A stretch of DNA of 64,000 bases from Candidatus Thiothrix putei (GTDB lineage Bacteria > Pseudomonadota > Gammaproteobacteria > Thiotrichales > Thiotrichaceae): NCBI GenBank assembly GCA_029972225.1, contig CP124756.1, forward strand, positions 4,068,279-4,132,278, read 5' to 3'. Positions within the stretch are counted from its first letter, which is position 1. Each line of letters begins with the position of its first letter. Both the position numbers and the translations under genes were made by a program. Of this stretch, positions 54,992 through 63,658 are shown one piece after another. The notes under the pieces are model-generated. The model did not search any database. It saw nothing but the letters and a program-made list of their open reading frames with translations, and had not been told where the DNA came from.

Positions 54992-55066
54992 CATCTTCTC
55001 AAAAACACACCTTTTTGGTGTATATCGTTCCGCATCTTCTCAAAAAACGCGATTTTTGAGAAGATG
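54992..55066. promoter_or_regulatory. Repeated palindromic operator upstream of the fic stub
   Basis: A perfect inverted repeat with 14-base arms (CATCTTCTCAAAAA at 55033-55046, TTTTTGAGAAGATG at 55053-55066) around ACGCGA. The left arm is repeated exactly at 54992-55005, 41 bases away, followed by a degenerate right arm (TTTTTGG). The arrangement looks like two operator sites of a dimeric repressor covering the promoter of the fic stub. Confidence 0.6.
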
Positions 55067-55158
55067 AATCTTTGATTAAGTAATGAGCTTTGAATCATTG
55101 CCATTGTCGACCTCTCTTACCCAAAATGGGCATTAACTCCAACAACGATACAACATAA

Positions 55159-55323
55159 TTAGATTTCCATCATCTCAAAATCATCCTTACTCACCCCGCA
55201 CTCCGGGCAGCGCCAATCGTCGGGAATCGCTTCCCAAGGTGTACCCGGCACGATACCTTCTTCTGGCAAACCCTTGGCTTCTTCGTAAATCCAGCCGCAC
55301 ACGACACATACCCATGTTTTCAT
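55159..55323 (-). CDS. Rubredoxin
   Basis: 54 residues, typical length. Two C-x-x-C iron-binding motifs are present: C-V-V-C-G-W-I-Y at residues 6-13 and C-P-E-C-G-V at 39-44. The pattern [18 protein letters not shown] is fully conserved. Rubredoxins carry single electrons in the cytoplasm, often to oxygen- or peroxide-reducing enzymes. It stands alone between a fic stub and a membrane-protein gene. Confidence 0.95.
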   Translation of the reverse strand: MKTWVCVVCGWIYEEAKGLPEEGIVPGTPWEAIPDDWRCPECGVSKDDFEMMEI

Positions 55324-55452
55324 CTAAGCTACTACCTGCTAGTCATAATAATGACATGATTTTCAGGTAAATGGCTGGGGGAAGCAAAAAAGCTGGTGTT
55401 GTTAGGGATTTTGTTACCATTGTCATACGAATCAGAGGAATTGAGTGTTGTG

Positions 55453-55851
55453 ATGCTGTGGGTTTTTTTTGGCCTAATCTTGGTGCTGGTGGCAGGATTT
55501 GCGTATCGTGCAGGTGTAAACCGTGGACGCCTTGAGGGTTATCAGGCAGGCATGGGCGACGGTGTGAAGAAAGGTCACGAAGAGGGCATGAAAGTCGGTC
55601 TCAAAGCCGGAATCAAAGAACACATGGTCACAACCTTGGTGGATGCCAAACCTATTCCGGGGATGCACGAAGACTTGCACCAGCAAGTGAAAGAGGAAGT
55701 GCTGAAAGCGATTAACACCAAACCGGAACAGAAAAAAGCCTCCGCTGCTCCCAAGCCCAGTTTGGTAAACATGCTCTGGGAAGAGTTCGGCGGCTGGTTA
55801 CTGCTGGCTTTGTTCGTGTTGCTGCTTGTATACCTGTTCCGATCGGGGTAA
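55453..55851 (+). CDS. Two-span membrane protein with glycine-repeat linker
   Basis: 132 residues from ATG 55453; a longer start at 55396 would add 19 residues. One membrane span is near the N-terminus (WVFFGLILVLVAGFAY) and one at the very C-terminus (GGWLLLALFVLLLVYLF). Between them is a periodic G-x3-G stretch (GRLEGYQAGMGDGVKKGHEEGMKVGLKAG) followed by a charged helix and a K/A/P linker. No family was recognised. The repeats suggest an amphipathic helix or coil. The next gene starts 43 bases downstream. Confidence 0.6.
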   Translation: MLWVFFGLILVLVAGFAYRAGVNRGRLEGYQAGMGDGVKKGHEEGMKVGLKAGIKEHMVTTLVDAKPIPGMHEDLHQQVKEEVLKAINTKPEQKKASAAPKPSLVNMLWEEFGGWLLLALFVLLLVYLFRSG

Positions 55852-55894
55852 AAACACACGGGAGTTTTCCCATAACTAAAGTGATGTCGCACCC

Positions 55895-57076
55895 ATGAAA
55901 ACAGCACCCCGTGAAATCGCTACCCCTTGCCCGCAAATGTCCCTGAAAGTGCCGCAAGGTATGACGCAGGTGGAATTTTTCAACAGCCCCGCCAACCTGA
56001 AAAACCTTGCCGAAGAAAACGGCTTGTTCCGCACCCCGGAAGATTTATTGCTCTACCGCAAGCTGGTGGGGCATAGCGTGGAATTCGACACCTCGATTAT
56101 TCTGGATTGTTCGCGCCGCATTCTTGACCCGCTGGGTCGCCCGGTGCGCCGCGATCAAATGAAACGTCAGGAAAAGAAAGTCTGGTCGAAGATGACGCAA
56201 ATCATCTGCGATTACATGTTTGAGAAATACCCCGACCCTGCCGAACACCTGATTTTATGCGGGGAAGCCAGCCTGGATTCGACCTGGCCGTTAAACAAGC
56301 CGGGTGTTCCCAGTATCCGCATGATTCACAATCACTTTATGGTGTTCCCGATGGCGGAATTGCGCAATGCCAAGGAAGCCGATGCCAATAACCCCAACCT
56401 CACCGACAGCGGGCATAACACGTTATTTTTGCGCCAACTGAGCGAGGCTTACGGCAAATTTTTGGAAGTGTTGGATCTGCAAATCCTCAAGCTATTGCCA
56501 ACCGAAGAAGCCTCCTTGCGCTTGACTGGCTACCCGCAAGGCTTGCCCTGTTGGGAAGTGGTCGGCGGTGCGGAACGCTTGAAAGACCGGTATTTCTGGC
56601 ACGAATACGAGCAAGTGTTACGCGGCTTTTTGGATTTCTACCGCACCTTCTTTTCGCTGGTGGCGACGGGCGAAGCGCGAGTGCCGGACAATGCCAATTT
56701 CCCGAACCAGATTGATGATGTGTTACTGGGTAATCAGCGTTTTGTACGGGTCGCACGCGATTTGCGCGAAAAAGTGATTCAAGACCCGCAATTTGCCAAC
56801 GATATTCGCTGGCGACCGGCATACAAGCAAATCCTGTTCCGTGACGATAAAGGGCGCTTGGTGGTAACGATTTCGCAGAATTCGGTGGGCAATGCAATCA
56901 CCGAATTGCTGGGCATTGTGGTGAAACGCCAAGTCGATTCCGACGCTTACGCTGCCGTGGAAGAGGGATTGGTCAGCCGTTTGTTGGAGGTGCGTGGACG
57001 CTTGCAGGCCGCTAACTTGGGTGAATCGTTGTCTGCCCCGTGCTGGCCGAATGGTCATTACCAGCCGTGCCGTTAA
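55895..57076 (+). CDS. Conserved-looking protein of unknown function
   Basis: 393 residues, soluble, no signal peptide. Notable stretches: I-I-L-D-C-S-R-R-I-L-D-P-L-G near residue 70, H-L-I-L-C-G-E-A-S-L-D-S-T-W-P near 118, and I-R-M-I-H-N-H-F-M-V-F-P near 143, whose H-N-H is reminiscent of a metal or phosphate-binding site. A C-terminal charged region precedes a Cys-Trp-Pro ending. No family is assigned. The start has a weak ribosome-binding site. It is followed 18 bases later by a TauE/SafE exporter gene, so it may share its transcript. Confidence 0.6.
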   Translation: MKTAPREIATPCPQMSLKVPQGMTQVEFFNSPANLKNLAEENGLFRTPEDLLLYRKLVGHSVEFDTSIILDCSRRILDPLGRPVRRDQMKRQEKKVWSKMTQIICDYMFEKYPDPAEHLILCGEASLDSTWPLNKPGVPSIRMIHNHFMVFPMAELRNAKEADANNPNLTDSGHNTLFLRQLSEAYGKFLEVLDLQILKLLPTEEASLRLTGYPQGLPCWEVVGGAERLKDRYFWHEYEQVLRGFLDFYRTFFSLVATGEARVPDNANFPNQIDDVLLGNQRFVRVARDLREKVIQDPQFANDIRWRPAYKQILFRDDKGRLVVTISQNSVGNAITELLGIVVKRQVDSDAYAAVEEGLVSRLLEVRGRLQAANLGESLSAPCWPNGHYQPCR

Positions 57077-57094
57077 GTGAAGTATATTAGCTGA

Positions 57095-57865
57095 ATGAAC
57101 GTATTATCTGACCCGTTAACGCTAACCATGGCGGTGTTGGCACTGCTTATCGTCGGCATTTCCAAAGGTGGCATGGGCGGCGGTTTGGGGGTATTGGGTG
57201 TGCCGTTAATGGCGTTGACCATGCCCCCGGCGCAAGCGGCGGCGATTTTGCTGCCGATTTTGTGCGTAATGGATTTGATGGCGTTGAAAGCCTTTTGGCA
57301 ACGCTGGTCATGGGCGCACCTTCAGCAATTATTGCCCGCTGCTATTCTGGGCATTGTGATTGGAGCGCTCACTTTTACGTATTTTCGTGCCAGCGATGTG
57401 CGGTTGTTGGTGGGGCTGATTGCGGTCGGGTTTGCGTTGAATTATTGGTTCAAGCCCTTCCAGCGCTTGGCAATGGGTAAACCGGGGGCAAAGGCGGGGT
57501 TGTTTTGGGGCAGTATTGCGGGGTTCACCAGTTTTGTGGCGCACGCGGGCGGCCCGCCGGTGAATATTTACCTGTTGCCGCAAAAGTTGGATAAGACGGT
57601 GTATCAGGCGACCACGGTGTTGTTTTTTACCAGCGTGAATTACGTGAAGTTGATTCCTTATGCGGCGTTGGGGCAATTCAACAGCACCAACATCGGCGCG
57701 TCGGTGCTGTTGTTACCGATTGCGGCATTCGGGATTTGGTTGGGCTACAAACTGCATCACCGGGTACCGGAAAAGCAGTTTTTTCAAGTCGCGTATGTGT
57801 TTTTGTTCCTCACTGGCTGTAAGTTAATGGTTGACGGTATGCAAGGCTTAGGAGTGTTGGGATGA
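57095..57865 (+). CDS. TauE/SafE family anion permease
   Basis: 256 residues with about eight membrane spans. The two family repeats are visible: I-V-G-I-S-K-G-G-M-G-G-G-L-G-V-L-G-V-P near residue 20, and G-S-I-A-G-F-T-S-F-V-A-H-A-G-G-P-P-V-N near 140. Members export sulfite, sulfoacetate or other organosulfur anions, which fits a sulfur oxidiser, but the substrate here is not determined. Its stop overlaps the FAH-family gene by 4 bases (ATGA). Confidence 0.88.
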   Translation: MNVLSDPLTLTMAVLALLIVGISKGGMGGGLGVLGVPLMALTMPPAQAAAILLPILCVMDLMALKAFWQRWSWAHLQQLLPAAILGIVIGALTFTYFRASDVRLLVGLIAVGFALNYWFKPFQRLAMGKPGAKAGLFWGSIAGFTSFVAHAGGPPVNIYLLPQKLDKTVYQATTVLFFTSVNYVKLIPYAALGQFNSTNIGASVLLLPIAAFGIWLGYKLHHRVPEKQFFQVAYVFLFLTGCKLMVDGMQGLGVLG

Positions 57866-58740
57866 AACTGGGAACGTGTGTGTATCAACAACAAACGTAT
57901 GTGTGCATAGCAGCAGGCGATACGGTGCTGCTTCCGGCGTTGGATGCGGCGTTTGATCAACCCGCGTGGCGCGATATGTTGGCGCTGATTGATAGCGACA
58001 TCGACTTGCAGGCCGTGCGTCACACCTTAACGGCCGCGATGCACGTGCCATTGGCGGACGTGACTTTGCTGGCACCGATTCCGCGTCCGCGCAAAAACGT
58101 GATGTGCTTGGGGCTGAATTATCTGGAACATGCGCAAGAAACCGCGAACCAAATCGGGCGCACCGGCAAAGCGCCGCAATACCCGATTGTGTTTACCAAA
58201 TGCCCGACCAGCGTGATTGGGCATGAAGCTACCGTGCCGTTTGACCCGGAGACTTGTTCACAATTGGATTGGGAGGCGGAATTGGGTGTGGTGTTGGGCA
58301 CAGGCGGTAAAAAAATTACCCGCGAGAATGCCTTGGCGCATGTGTTTGGTTACACCGTGATTAATGACTTGAGTGCGCGGGATATTCAGTTGAATCACAA
58401 GCAGTATTTTCTGGGCAAAAGCATCGACGGCGGTTGCCCGATGGGGCCCTGGATTGTGACGGCGGATGAGATTGCTGATCCACAAGCGCTGGCGATTGCG
58501 TGTCGGGTGAATGGCGTGACGAAACAGGCATCGAATACGCGCCAGATGATTTTTGACGTGGCGAGCATTATTGCATGGCTGTCGCGGGGGATGACGCTGG
58601 AAGCGGGCGATGTGATTGCCACGGGTACACCAAGTGGTGTGGGTTTTGTGCGTGAACCGCCGGAATATTTATTGCCGGGGGACGTGGTGGAATGTGAGGT
58701 GGAAGGCGTGGGGGTGTTGCGCAATACCATCGCCAGTTAA
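57862..58740 (+). CDS. Fumarylacetoacetate hydrolase family protein
   Basis: 292 residues. The C-terminal FAH domain has V-M-C-L-G-L-N-Y-L-E-H-A near residue 75 and the metal-binding set E-A-E-L-G-V-V, G-Y-T-V-I-N-D-L-S-A-R-D-I-Q, and G-T-P-S-G-V-G. These are divalent-metal hydrolases or decarboxylases of 2-oxo acids and fumarylpyruvate-like compounds; the substrate is not known. Coupled to the TauE/SafE gene by a 4-base overlap, which suggests a related substrate. It ends tail-to-tail with the next ATPase gene. Confidence 0.88.
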   Translation: MKLGTCVYQQQTYVCIAAGDTVLLPALDAAFDQPAWRDMLALIDSDIDLQAVRHTLTAAMHVPLADVTLLAPIPRPRKNVMCLGLNYLEHAQETANQIGRTGKAPQYPIVFTKCPTSVIGHEATVPFDPETCSQLDWEAELGVVLGTGGKKITRENALAHVFGYTVINDLSARDIQLNHKQYFLGKSIDGGCPMGPWIVTADEIADPQALAIACRVNGVTKQASNTRQMIFDVASIIAWLSRGMTLEAGDVIATGTPSGVGFVREPPEYLLPGDVVECEVEGVGVLRNTIAS

Positions 58741-59909
58741 ATGCTGGACAATTGACCCCACGGTATTACCCGCACGCCGTGACGGATTTGTGGTGTATCG
58801 CCCGCGTATGCGATTTTCCCCTGACTAACGTTCAGTTGGGTTGCCAGTTCTTCGCGGCTGGCGGCTTGGGTGAAATTCTTGAAAAATTCACTGTTGATGG
58901 TTTGCGCCGATTTGATTTCTACGGGAGTCAACCCTTCCGGTGTTTCCATCAGTACGTCGAATTCTAACCCGCTGTTTTCACGGTAATGGTACAGCCCCGG
59001 TTTTTTTCCTTGATTGAGGTAGTGCTTGTGCAATTCGGCAACCACCCACGACTCGAAAATAGCTCCGCGTAAGGGGTGTAGCCGTAATTGTTCGGGATTG
59101 CTGATGCCCAACAGGGAGCACACCACGCCCGTGTCGAGAAAATGCAGTTTGGGGGTTTTGACCAGCCGTTTACGAATATTGCCGAGCCAAGGCATGAGCG
59201 TTGCGGTGAGAAAACTTTCCTGTAAAACCGATGACCAGTTGCGAATGGTGTTGTGCGACAGCCCCACATCATTGCCGAGCGTAGTGTAATTCACTTCCTG
59301 CGCCGTGTGCGCGGCGGATAATTGCAGGAAGCGGAAAAATTGATCGAGATTACCAACGTTGACCAATTGGCGTACATCGCGTTGCAAATAGGTGAGGATG
59401 TAGTCTGCCAGCCATTCCTCTGGTGCAACCGCTTGATTATAGAGACGCGGGTAGCCACCTTTCCAAACCGCTTCCCAGACGTTGGCAGGAGGTGTCGCGG
59501 CTTGGCTGATTTCGGCATAACTGAGCGGCAAAAGGGTGAGAATGGCGGTGCGACCCGCCAAGGATTGTGACACTTTGGCGGAAATGACCAGATTTTGCGA
59601 ACCGGTCAGGATGTATTGCCCCATGTTGCCGTTGTTATCCACCCGATCTTGGATGTAGTGCAGCAATTCCGGTGCATTCTGAATTTCGTCTAACACCACC
59701 CCTTTGTCGCCGAATTGATCCAGAAAACCACGCGGGTCAGCTTTGGCGTAATCGCGGGTATCCAACGGTTCGAGCGAAACGTAGGCTTTGTCGCTGAAGG
59801 TGGCTTTGCACAGCGTGGTTTTACCGGATTGACGCGGCCCCAGCAGAGTAACGACAGGGTTGCTGGCGGCGCGTTGGCGTAATACAGCGGTTAAGGTACG
59901 GGGGATCAT
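58737..59909 (-). CDS. AAA ATPase with DUF4143 domain
   Basis: 390 residues from ATG 59909 (TGAGGC upstream); 59927 is an alternative. Walker A is G-P-R-Q-S-G-K-T-T near residue 29, Walker B GVVLDEIQ near 75, and T-G-S-Q near 108. The C-terminal DUF4143 part includes F-E-S-W-V-V-A-E-L, N-S-G-L-E-F-D-V-L and P-V-E-I-K-S-A-Q, a PD-(D/E)xK-like arrangement. It is the third member of this family in the window, the other two being divergent at 3.2-5.9 kb. Function of the family is not settled. It overlaps the FAH gene end by 4 bases. Confidence 0.85.
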   Translation of the reverse strand: MIPRTLTAVLRQRAASNPVVTLLGPRQSGKTTLCKATFSDKAYVSLEPLDTRDYAKADPRGFLDQFGDKGVVLDEIQNAPELLHYIQDRVDNNGNMGQYILTGSQNLVISAKVSQSLAGRTAILTLLPLSYAEISQAATPPANVWEAVWKGGYPRLYNQAVAPEEWLADYILTYLQRDVRQLVNVGNLDQFFRFLQLSAAHTAQEVNYTTLGNDVGLSHNTIRNWSSVLQESFLTATLMPWLGNIRKRLVKTPKLHFLDTGVVCSLLGISNPEQLRLHPLRGAIFESWVVAELHKHYLNQGKKPGLYHYRENSGLEFDVLMETPEGLTPVEIKSAQTINSEFFKNFTQAASREELATQLNVSQGKIAYAGDTPQIRHGVRVIPWGQLSSI

Positions 59910-60077
59910 GGTTTGCCTCAGCAGCATTCTTGCAGATTGTAAGTTGGACTTATAAAGTGTAGGCCATCTATATGTACAGCGCTACACCACGCCCCATTAC
60001 AAATGTCTAAAAATACTGCGTTAAGTCAAATAGTCATTAAAAAATTTGTTCATGGTTATATCCGTTGTCGAATTTTA

Positions 60078-60096
60078 TTCCTATATACCTATAGAA
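60078..60096. promoter_or_regulatory. Imperfect palindrome upstream of the response-regulator gene
   Basis: TTCCTATATACCTATAGAA lies 47 bases before the response regulator start. It has dyad symmetry (TTC-x-TATA...TATA-GAA), the general shape of a LuxR/NarL-family operator. A related GTCTATAGC occurs at 61819-61827 before the next downstream gene. Speculative. Confidence 0.3.
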
Positions 60097-60143
60097 TTAG
60101 GCATACTTTTTAAGTGTTATGTGAAGTATCAAGGGGCTTAATC

Positions 60144-60797
60144 ATGCGTATTTTGATTGTGGATGATCACCCGTTATTTCGTGAAGCGTTAGGCAGTTTG
60201 CTCGAGCGCTTTTACCCCAGTGCTGCGGTATTTGAAGTCGGTTCGGTGGAAGAGGCCGAAGGTGTAGTGCGTCAATATGCACCGTTTGATTTGATTATGT
60301 TGGATGTTTTGTTACCGGGGCAAAGCGGTGTGGCGGGCTTGGAAACGTTACACGCCAACGTTACGACGGATACGCCGATTGTGATTATGTCCGGCTCGGA
60401 CAATTCAGAGATGATGAATCAAGCACTTGCCAAGGGTGCGCGGGGTTATATTGCCAAGTCAGCGGGCGTGGGCGATGTCAAAAATGCGTTGCATTTAATT
60501 TTGGCGGGGGAAATTTATATTTCACCGTCGATGTTAGCCGAGGTGCGCCAACGTGCGGAAACGAAAGACCCACCTCCCCCGAATTTGCTACCTCCTGTCG
60601 ATAACAGTGGTTTGACGCCGCGTCAGCGCGATGTCATCCGTTTGATGGCGCGAGGTTTACCCAATAAATCCATCGCCAGAGAGCTGAATTGTTCGGATGG
60701 CACGGTGAAACTGCATGTGAGTGCGATTTTGCGCACCCTCCATGCGCGTAATCGGACAGAAGCGGTGCAGGCAGCGACCCGTTTGGGTGTGTTGTAA
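60144..60797 (+). CDS. NarL/LuxR-type response regulator
   Basis: 217 residues from ATG 60144. The receiver domain has D7/D8 in L-I-V-D-D-H, the phosphorylated Asp54 in L-I-M-L-D-V-L-L-P-G, T/S in V-I-M-S-G-S, and K in Y-I-A-K-S. A proline-rich linker follows (DPPPPNLLPP). The C-terminal LuxR helix-turn-helix is L-T-P-R-Q-R-D-V-I-R-L-M-A-R-G, ending K-L-H-V-S-A-I-L-R-T-L. It should be phosphorylated by the histidine kinase encoded 19 bases downstream. Confidence 0.9.
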   Translation: MRILIVDDHPLFREALGSLLERFYPSAAVFEVGSVEEAEGVVRQYAPFDLIMLDVLLPGQSGVAGLETLHANVTTDTPIVIMSGSDNSEMMNQALAKGARGYIAKSAGVGDVKNALHLILAGEIYISPSMLAEVRQRAETKDPPPPNLLPPVDNSGLTPRQRDVIRLMARGLPNKSIARELNCSDGTVKLHVSAILRTLHARNRTEAVQAATRLGVL

Positions 60798-60816
60798 CTT
60801 GACCCAGTGAGGATTC

Positions 60817-61776
60817 ATGCAGCCACAACCACCGATTCAGGATGAGGCGTGGGACGCTTATTTACGGCGGCATTATTACCGTTTATTGGTGCAAGTAATT
60901 CTGCCGCTGATCCTGACGACGGTAGTGTTTGTGCTGGGCGGGGTCTTTTGTAGCGCTATTCCTTGGTGGTATTGGTTGCTGGGCTATGTGGGGCTGGCAG
61001 CATTATTTTTCAGATTCGGGCACGCTTTACACGCTGAATTGCAGGAATTGTTTGCGGCGCAATTGCACTGCACTGTGATTGAACACGAAGCGCATTGTTT
61101 TCAGCGTGATGCTGCCGTTGGGCATTCTGTCTGCGTTGTTACCCATGAAATTAATAACCTGATCGGCATCGCCAAGATGTCGGTGGATAACCTGCGCTAT
61201 TCCCCGGTGGCTATGCCTAAAGACATAGACCGCTTGGAAAAAGCCTTGGGCTATATGACTCAAGTAACCCATTTGATATTGGATGGGATAGGCAATAAGC
61301 ACACGACCACCCGCACGCTTTCGCTGGCAGAACTGCAAGAGGATGTGCGTTTATTAATAGGGCATGGGCAATCCCACCCGCAAGTGGCGTTGTCGGTGGT
61401 GTTCCCGGCGGATGCGTCACAGTACCGTTTTGAGGAACGCACCGGGGCGACTTATCTGATTATTCATAACTTAGTGAAGAATGCGTTGGAGGCGGTGGAG
61501 GCGCGGTTTGGGGAACAGTTGGGGGGTGAGATTAGGGTTACTGCTGAAGTCTTGGATAATCAGATAGTTATTGCGGTGGAAGATAATGGCGTGGGGATGA
61601 CGGCGGAGCAAATTGAGGCGCTGATGCGAGGGAATGGGCAGAGTTTTAAGGTGAATGGGCATGGGTTGGGGCTGGGGTTTGTGCACAGGGAATGTGAAAA
61701 AAGTGGTTTCACGTGTGGATTTGTCAAAATGCCGGTTCAAGGCATGAAATTTCACGTAGGTATAGCATTACGCTGA
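60817..61776 (+). CDS. Membrane sensor histidine kinase
   Basis: 319 residues. Two membrane spans lie near residues 24-45 and 50-65, with no large extracytoplasmic sensor. The H-box is V-T-H-E-I-N-N-L near residue 110. The ATP-binding domain has N in I-H-N-L-V-K-N-A-L-E-A-V, the G1 box D-N-G-V-G-M, and a G2 box G-H-G-L-G-L-G-F. Very short input region: it may sense the membrane or work with a partner. Encoded directly after its response regulator. Confidence 0.88.
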   Translation: MQPQPPIQDEAWDAYLRRHYYRLLVQVILPLILTTVVFVLGGVFCSAIPWWYWLLGYVGLAALFFRFGHALHAELQELFAAQLHCTVIEHEAHCFQRDAAVGHSVCVVTHEINNLIGIAKMSVDNLRYSPVAMPKDIDRLEKALGYMTQVTHLILDGIGNKHTTTRTLSLAELQEDVRLLIGHGQSHPQVALSVVFPADASQYRFEERTGATYLIIHNLVKNALEAVEARFGEQLGGEIRVTAEVLDNQIVIAVEDNGVGMTAEQIEALMRGNGQSFKVNGHGLGLGFVHRECEKSGFTCGFVKMPVQGMKFHVGIALR

Positions 61777-61905
61777 TACATTTATTAAAAATACTATAAA
61801 TTTCGTCTATGATTTATTGTCTATAGCTAATAAAAATAATTTTGGTATAACTGTAGGCAAGATTAAACCCCCAGTGAATTGCCACTCTGGCAATAGGAGG
61901 CTGTG

Positions 61906-62292
61906 ATGCCAAGCCCTACACCCGTCAATGCATGGCGTGAGAATCAAGCGTGTGTTGCCACCTATACGGTGTTAGAAAGCGATAAGTTTTTGGATCAATT
62001 TGAGCAGTTAGATGTGCCTTTTGATAAAGCAGCAACATTAGCGATGAAAGAGCTGCGTTATTTTCCCAGCACCACCAACAACTCCAGTTTATTAGCCGTT
62101 TTGTCCTTGGAAATTGCTAGAAAGTTTGTAAAACACTTAATCAGTATTTTTACGGTGAGGCGACAGCATTCTGCGGGTTCATCTGCTGAGGTGATTCAGG
62201 CCATTGCACAGGTATTCGCGAATGGCGATAAAACGCTTGTGGATCTAGCGGTTGTGGTTGATGAACAAATTAAATTTCCAGACGAGCACTGA
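61906..62292 (+). CDS. Small protein of unknown function after the two-component pair
   Basis: 128 residues from ATG 61906, with AGGAGG 6 bases upstream. No signal peptide, no membrane span. A mixed helical sequence with L-D-Q-F-E-Q-L-D-V-P-F-D-K-A and a C-terminal D-L-A-V-V-V-D-E-Q. No family was recognised. A promoter-like AT-rich stretch precedes it (61777-61870). The next gene starts 11 bases downstream, so the two are likely co-transcribed. Confidence 0.6.
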   Translation: MPSPTPVNAWRENQACVATYTVLESDKFLDQFEQLDVPFDKAATLAMKELRYFPSTTNNSSLLAVLSLEIARKFVKHLISIFTVRRQHSAGSSAEVIQAIAQVFANGDKTLVDLAVVVDEQIKFPDEH

Positions 62293-62303
62293 GGTGTATC
62301 GCA

Positions 62304-63128
62304 ATGAATACTAAATTAGGCGTGTTATTTGCTTTATTATCTGGCGGTGTTTTGATGAATGCCCAAGCAAATGCTGCTGATCTGTCACCTAAAGTAGCAA
62401 ATCTCAACCCAGTTGTTATGGATACAGGTAATGCGGGTGAAACAGTTTTAGGTCTGGAGTATCAATTTAAGGGTGATTTGTTATCTAAGGCATTGTCTGA
62501 CAATGAAGGCTCTGATTTATTAGCGGCAGATGGATCAATACGGAATGTGGTATTAAGTTATGATATACGCGGTACTTTAGCCACAGATAAAGAAAAAAAT
62601 CCCAAGGATTTTCAAACTTTCGGTTTAGATGTGCAACTACTCCATAGTACGGATAAGGGTACGCTAAAAAGTGGGGCTTTTGTAAAGTATGAAATGGATC
62701 AGGGGTTTGATAGTAAACAATGGCGTTATGGTTTAGGGGCTACCTATGGTAAAAGCAGTTTATTGGCATCGCATGATTTTTTGGGTGTCGATGTCAATTA
62801 TGGAACCATTGCGGTTGATAGCGATGTTGAACGTGAAGCCTTGTTGGGTGAAGAAACGTTAGCGGATTATGATAGGGTGGATGCCGAAGTGCTTTACCTA
62901 TACCCATTAAAGAATCCACTGATTGACACGGTTGAATTTAATTATCGGATTTTTTATGAGTTAGATGCGCCGGATATTATTAAAGCTAATCGATTAGATC
63001 AATATGAGCTGATAACCTTACATCTGGGGTTGAAAAACAAACTGTACCTTGCTTACAGTGAAGGCAAATTGCCTTTTGATAGACAAGCGGGGCAGTTATT
63101 TCAGTTGGGTATTTCACATAACTTTTAA
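62304..63128 (+). CDS. Secreted, probably outer-membrane beta-barrel protein
   Basis: 274 residues. The signal peptide is 1-24 (LLSGGVLMNAQANA then ADLS). The rest alternates polar and apolar residues in many short strands (VLGLEYQFKG, KSGAFVKYEMD, YELITLHLGLKNKLYLAY) and ends in G-I-S-H-N-F, an aromatic C-terminal residue as in barrel proteins inserted by BamA. No family was recognised. It follows a small gene by 11 bases and precedes a GH19-type lysozyme gene by 64 bases. Confidence 0.6.
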   Translation: MNTKLGVLFALLSGGVLMNAQANAADLSPKVANLNPVVMDTGNAGETVLGLEYQFKGDLLSKALSDNEGSDLLAADGSIRNVVLSYDIRGTLATDKEKNPKDFQTFGLDVQLLHSTDKGTLKSGAFVKYEMDQGFDSKQWRYGLGATYGKSSLLASHDFLGVDVNYGTIAVDSDVEREALLGEETLADYDRVDAEVLYLYPLKNPLIDTVEFNYRIFYELDAPDIIKANRLDQYELITLHLGLKNKLYLAYSEGKLPFDRQAGQLFQLGISHNF

Positions 63129-63192
63129 ATGGTTAATGATTTAAAGCGTTTTGTGTTAATGCAATGTTTAATTAATTCATGAGGGTGGGGCT

Positions 63193-63658
63193 ATGAAAAT
63201 TCAAAAAGAAACCTTTTTTGCACAGATTGGTAGTACATTATTTAAAAATCGTCTTAGTGATACGCAACGGCAAGGGCTAAACACTTTGTTGGGTTATTGG
63301 GAACAACATTTTTCTAAGCAAGATTTGCGTTGGTTAGCTTATGTGTTAGGTACTGTACACCATGAAGTCAGAAAATCAATGCAGCCTATTCATGAGGATG
63401 GTGCTGACCAATACTTTTTTGATAAATATGATATTCAAGGGCATAACCCGGAAACAGCGAAAGAGTTAGGCAATATTTATCCTGGAGACGGCGTTAAGTT
63501 TCATGGGCGCGGGTTTGTGCAACTAACCGGCAGGAGTAATTATGCGTATTGGGCAAAGCGTTTAAACCTTGATTTGTTGAATGACCCTGACAACGCCTTA
63601 CAGCCAGAGGTGGCAACCATTATCCTGTTTCATGGCATGATTGAAGGGCGTTTTACCG
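63193..63658 (+). pseudogene. GH19-type lysozyme/chitinase-like enzyme, 3' truncated by an insertion sequence
   Basis: 155 codons from ATG 63193 before the insertion sequence. Matches glycoside hydrolase family 19-type endolysins: catalytic Glu in L-G-T-V-H-H-E-V-R-K-S-M-Q-P-I near residue 58, G-R-G-F-V-Q-L-T-G-R-S-N-Y near 115, ending M-I-E-G-R-F-T-G where normal members continue with K-K-L-x-D-Y. The frame then runs 17 codons into the IS end. No signal peptide. It may retain partial function since the catalytic Glu and the sugar-binding loop are upstream of the break. Confidence 0.75.
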
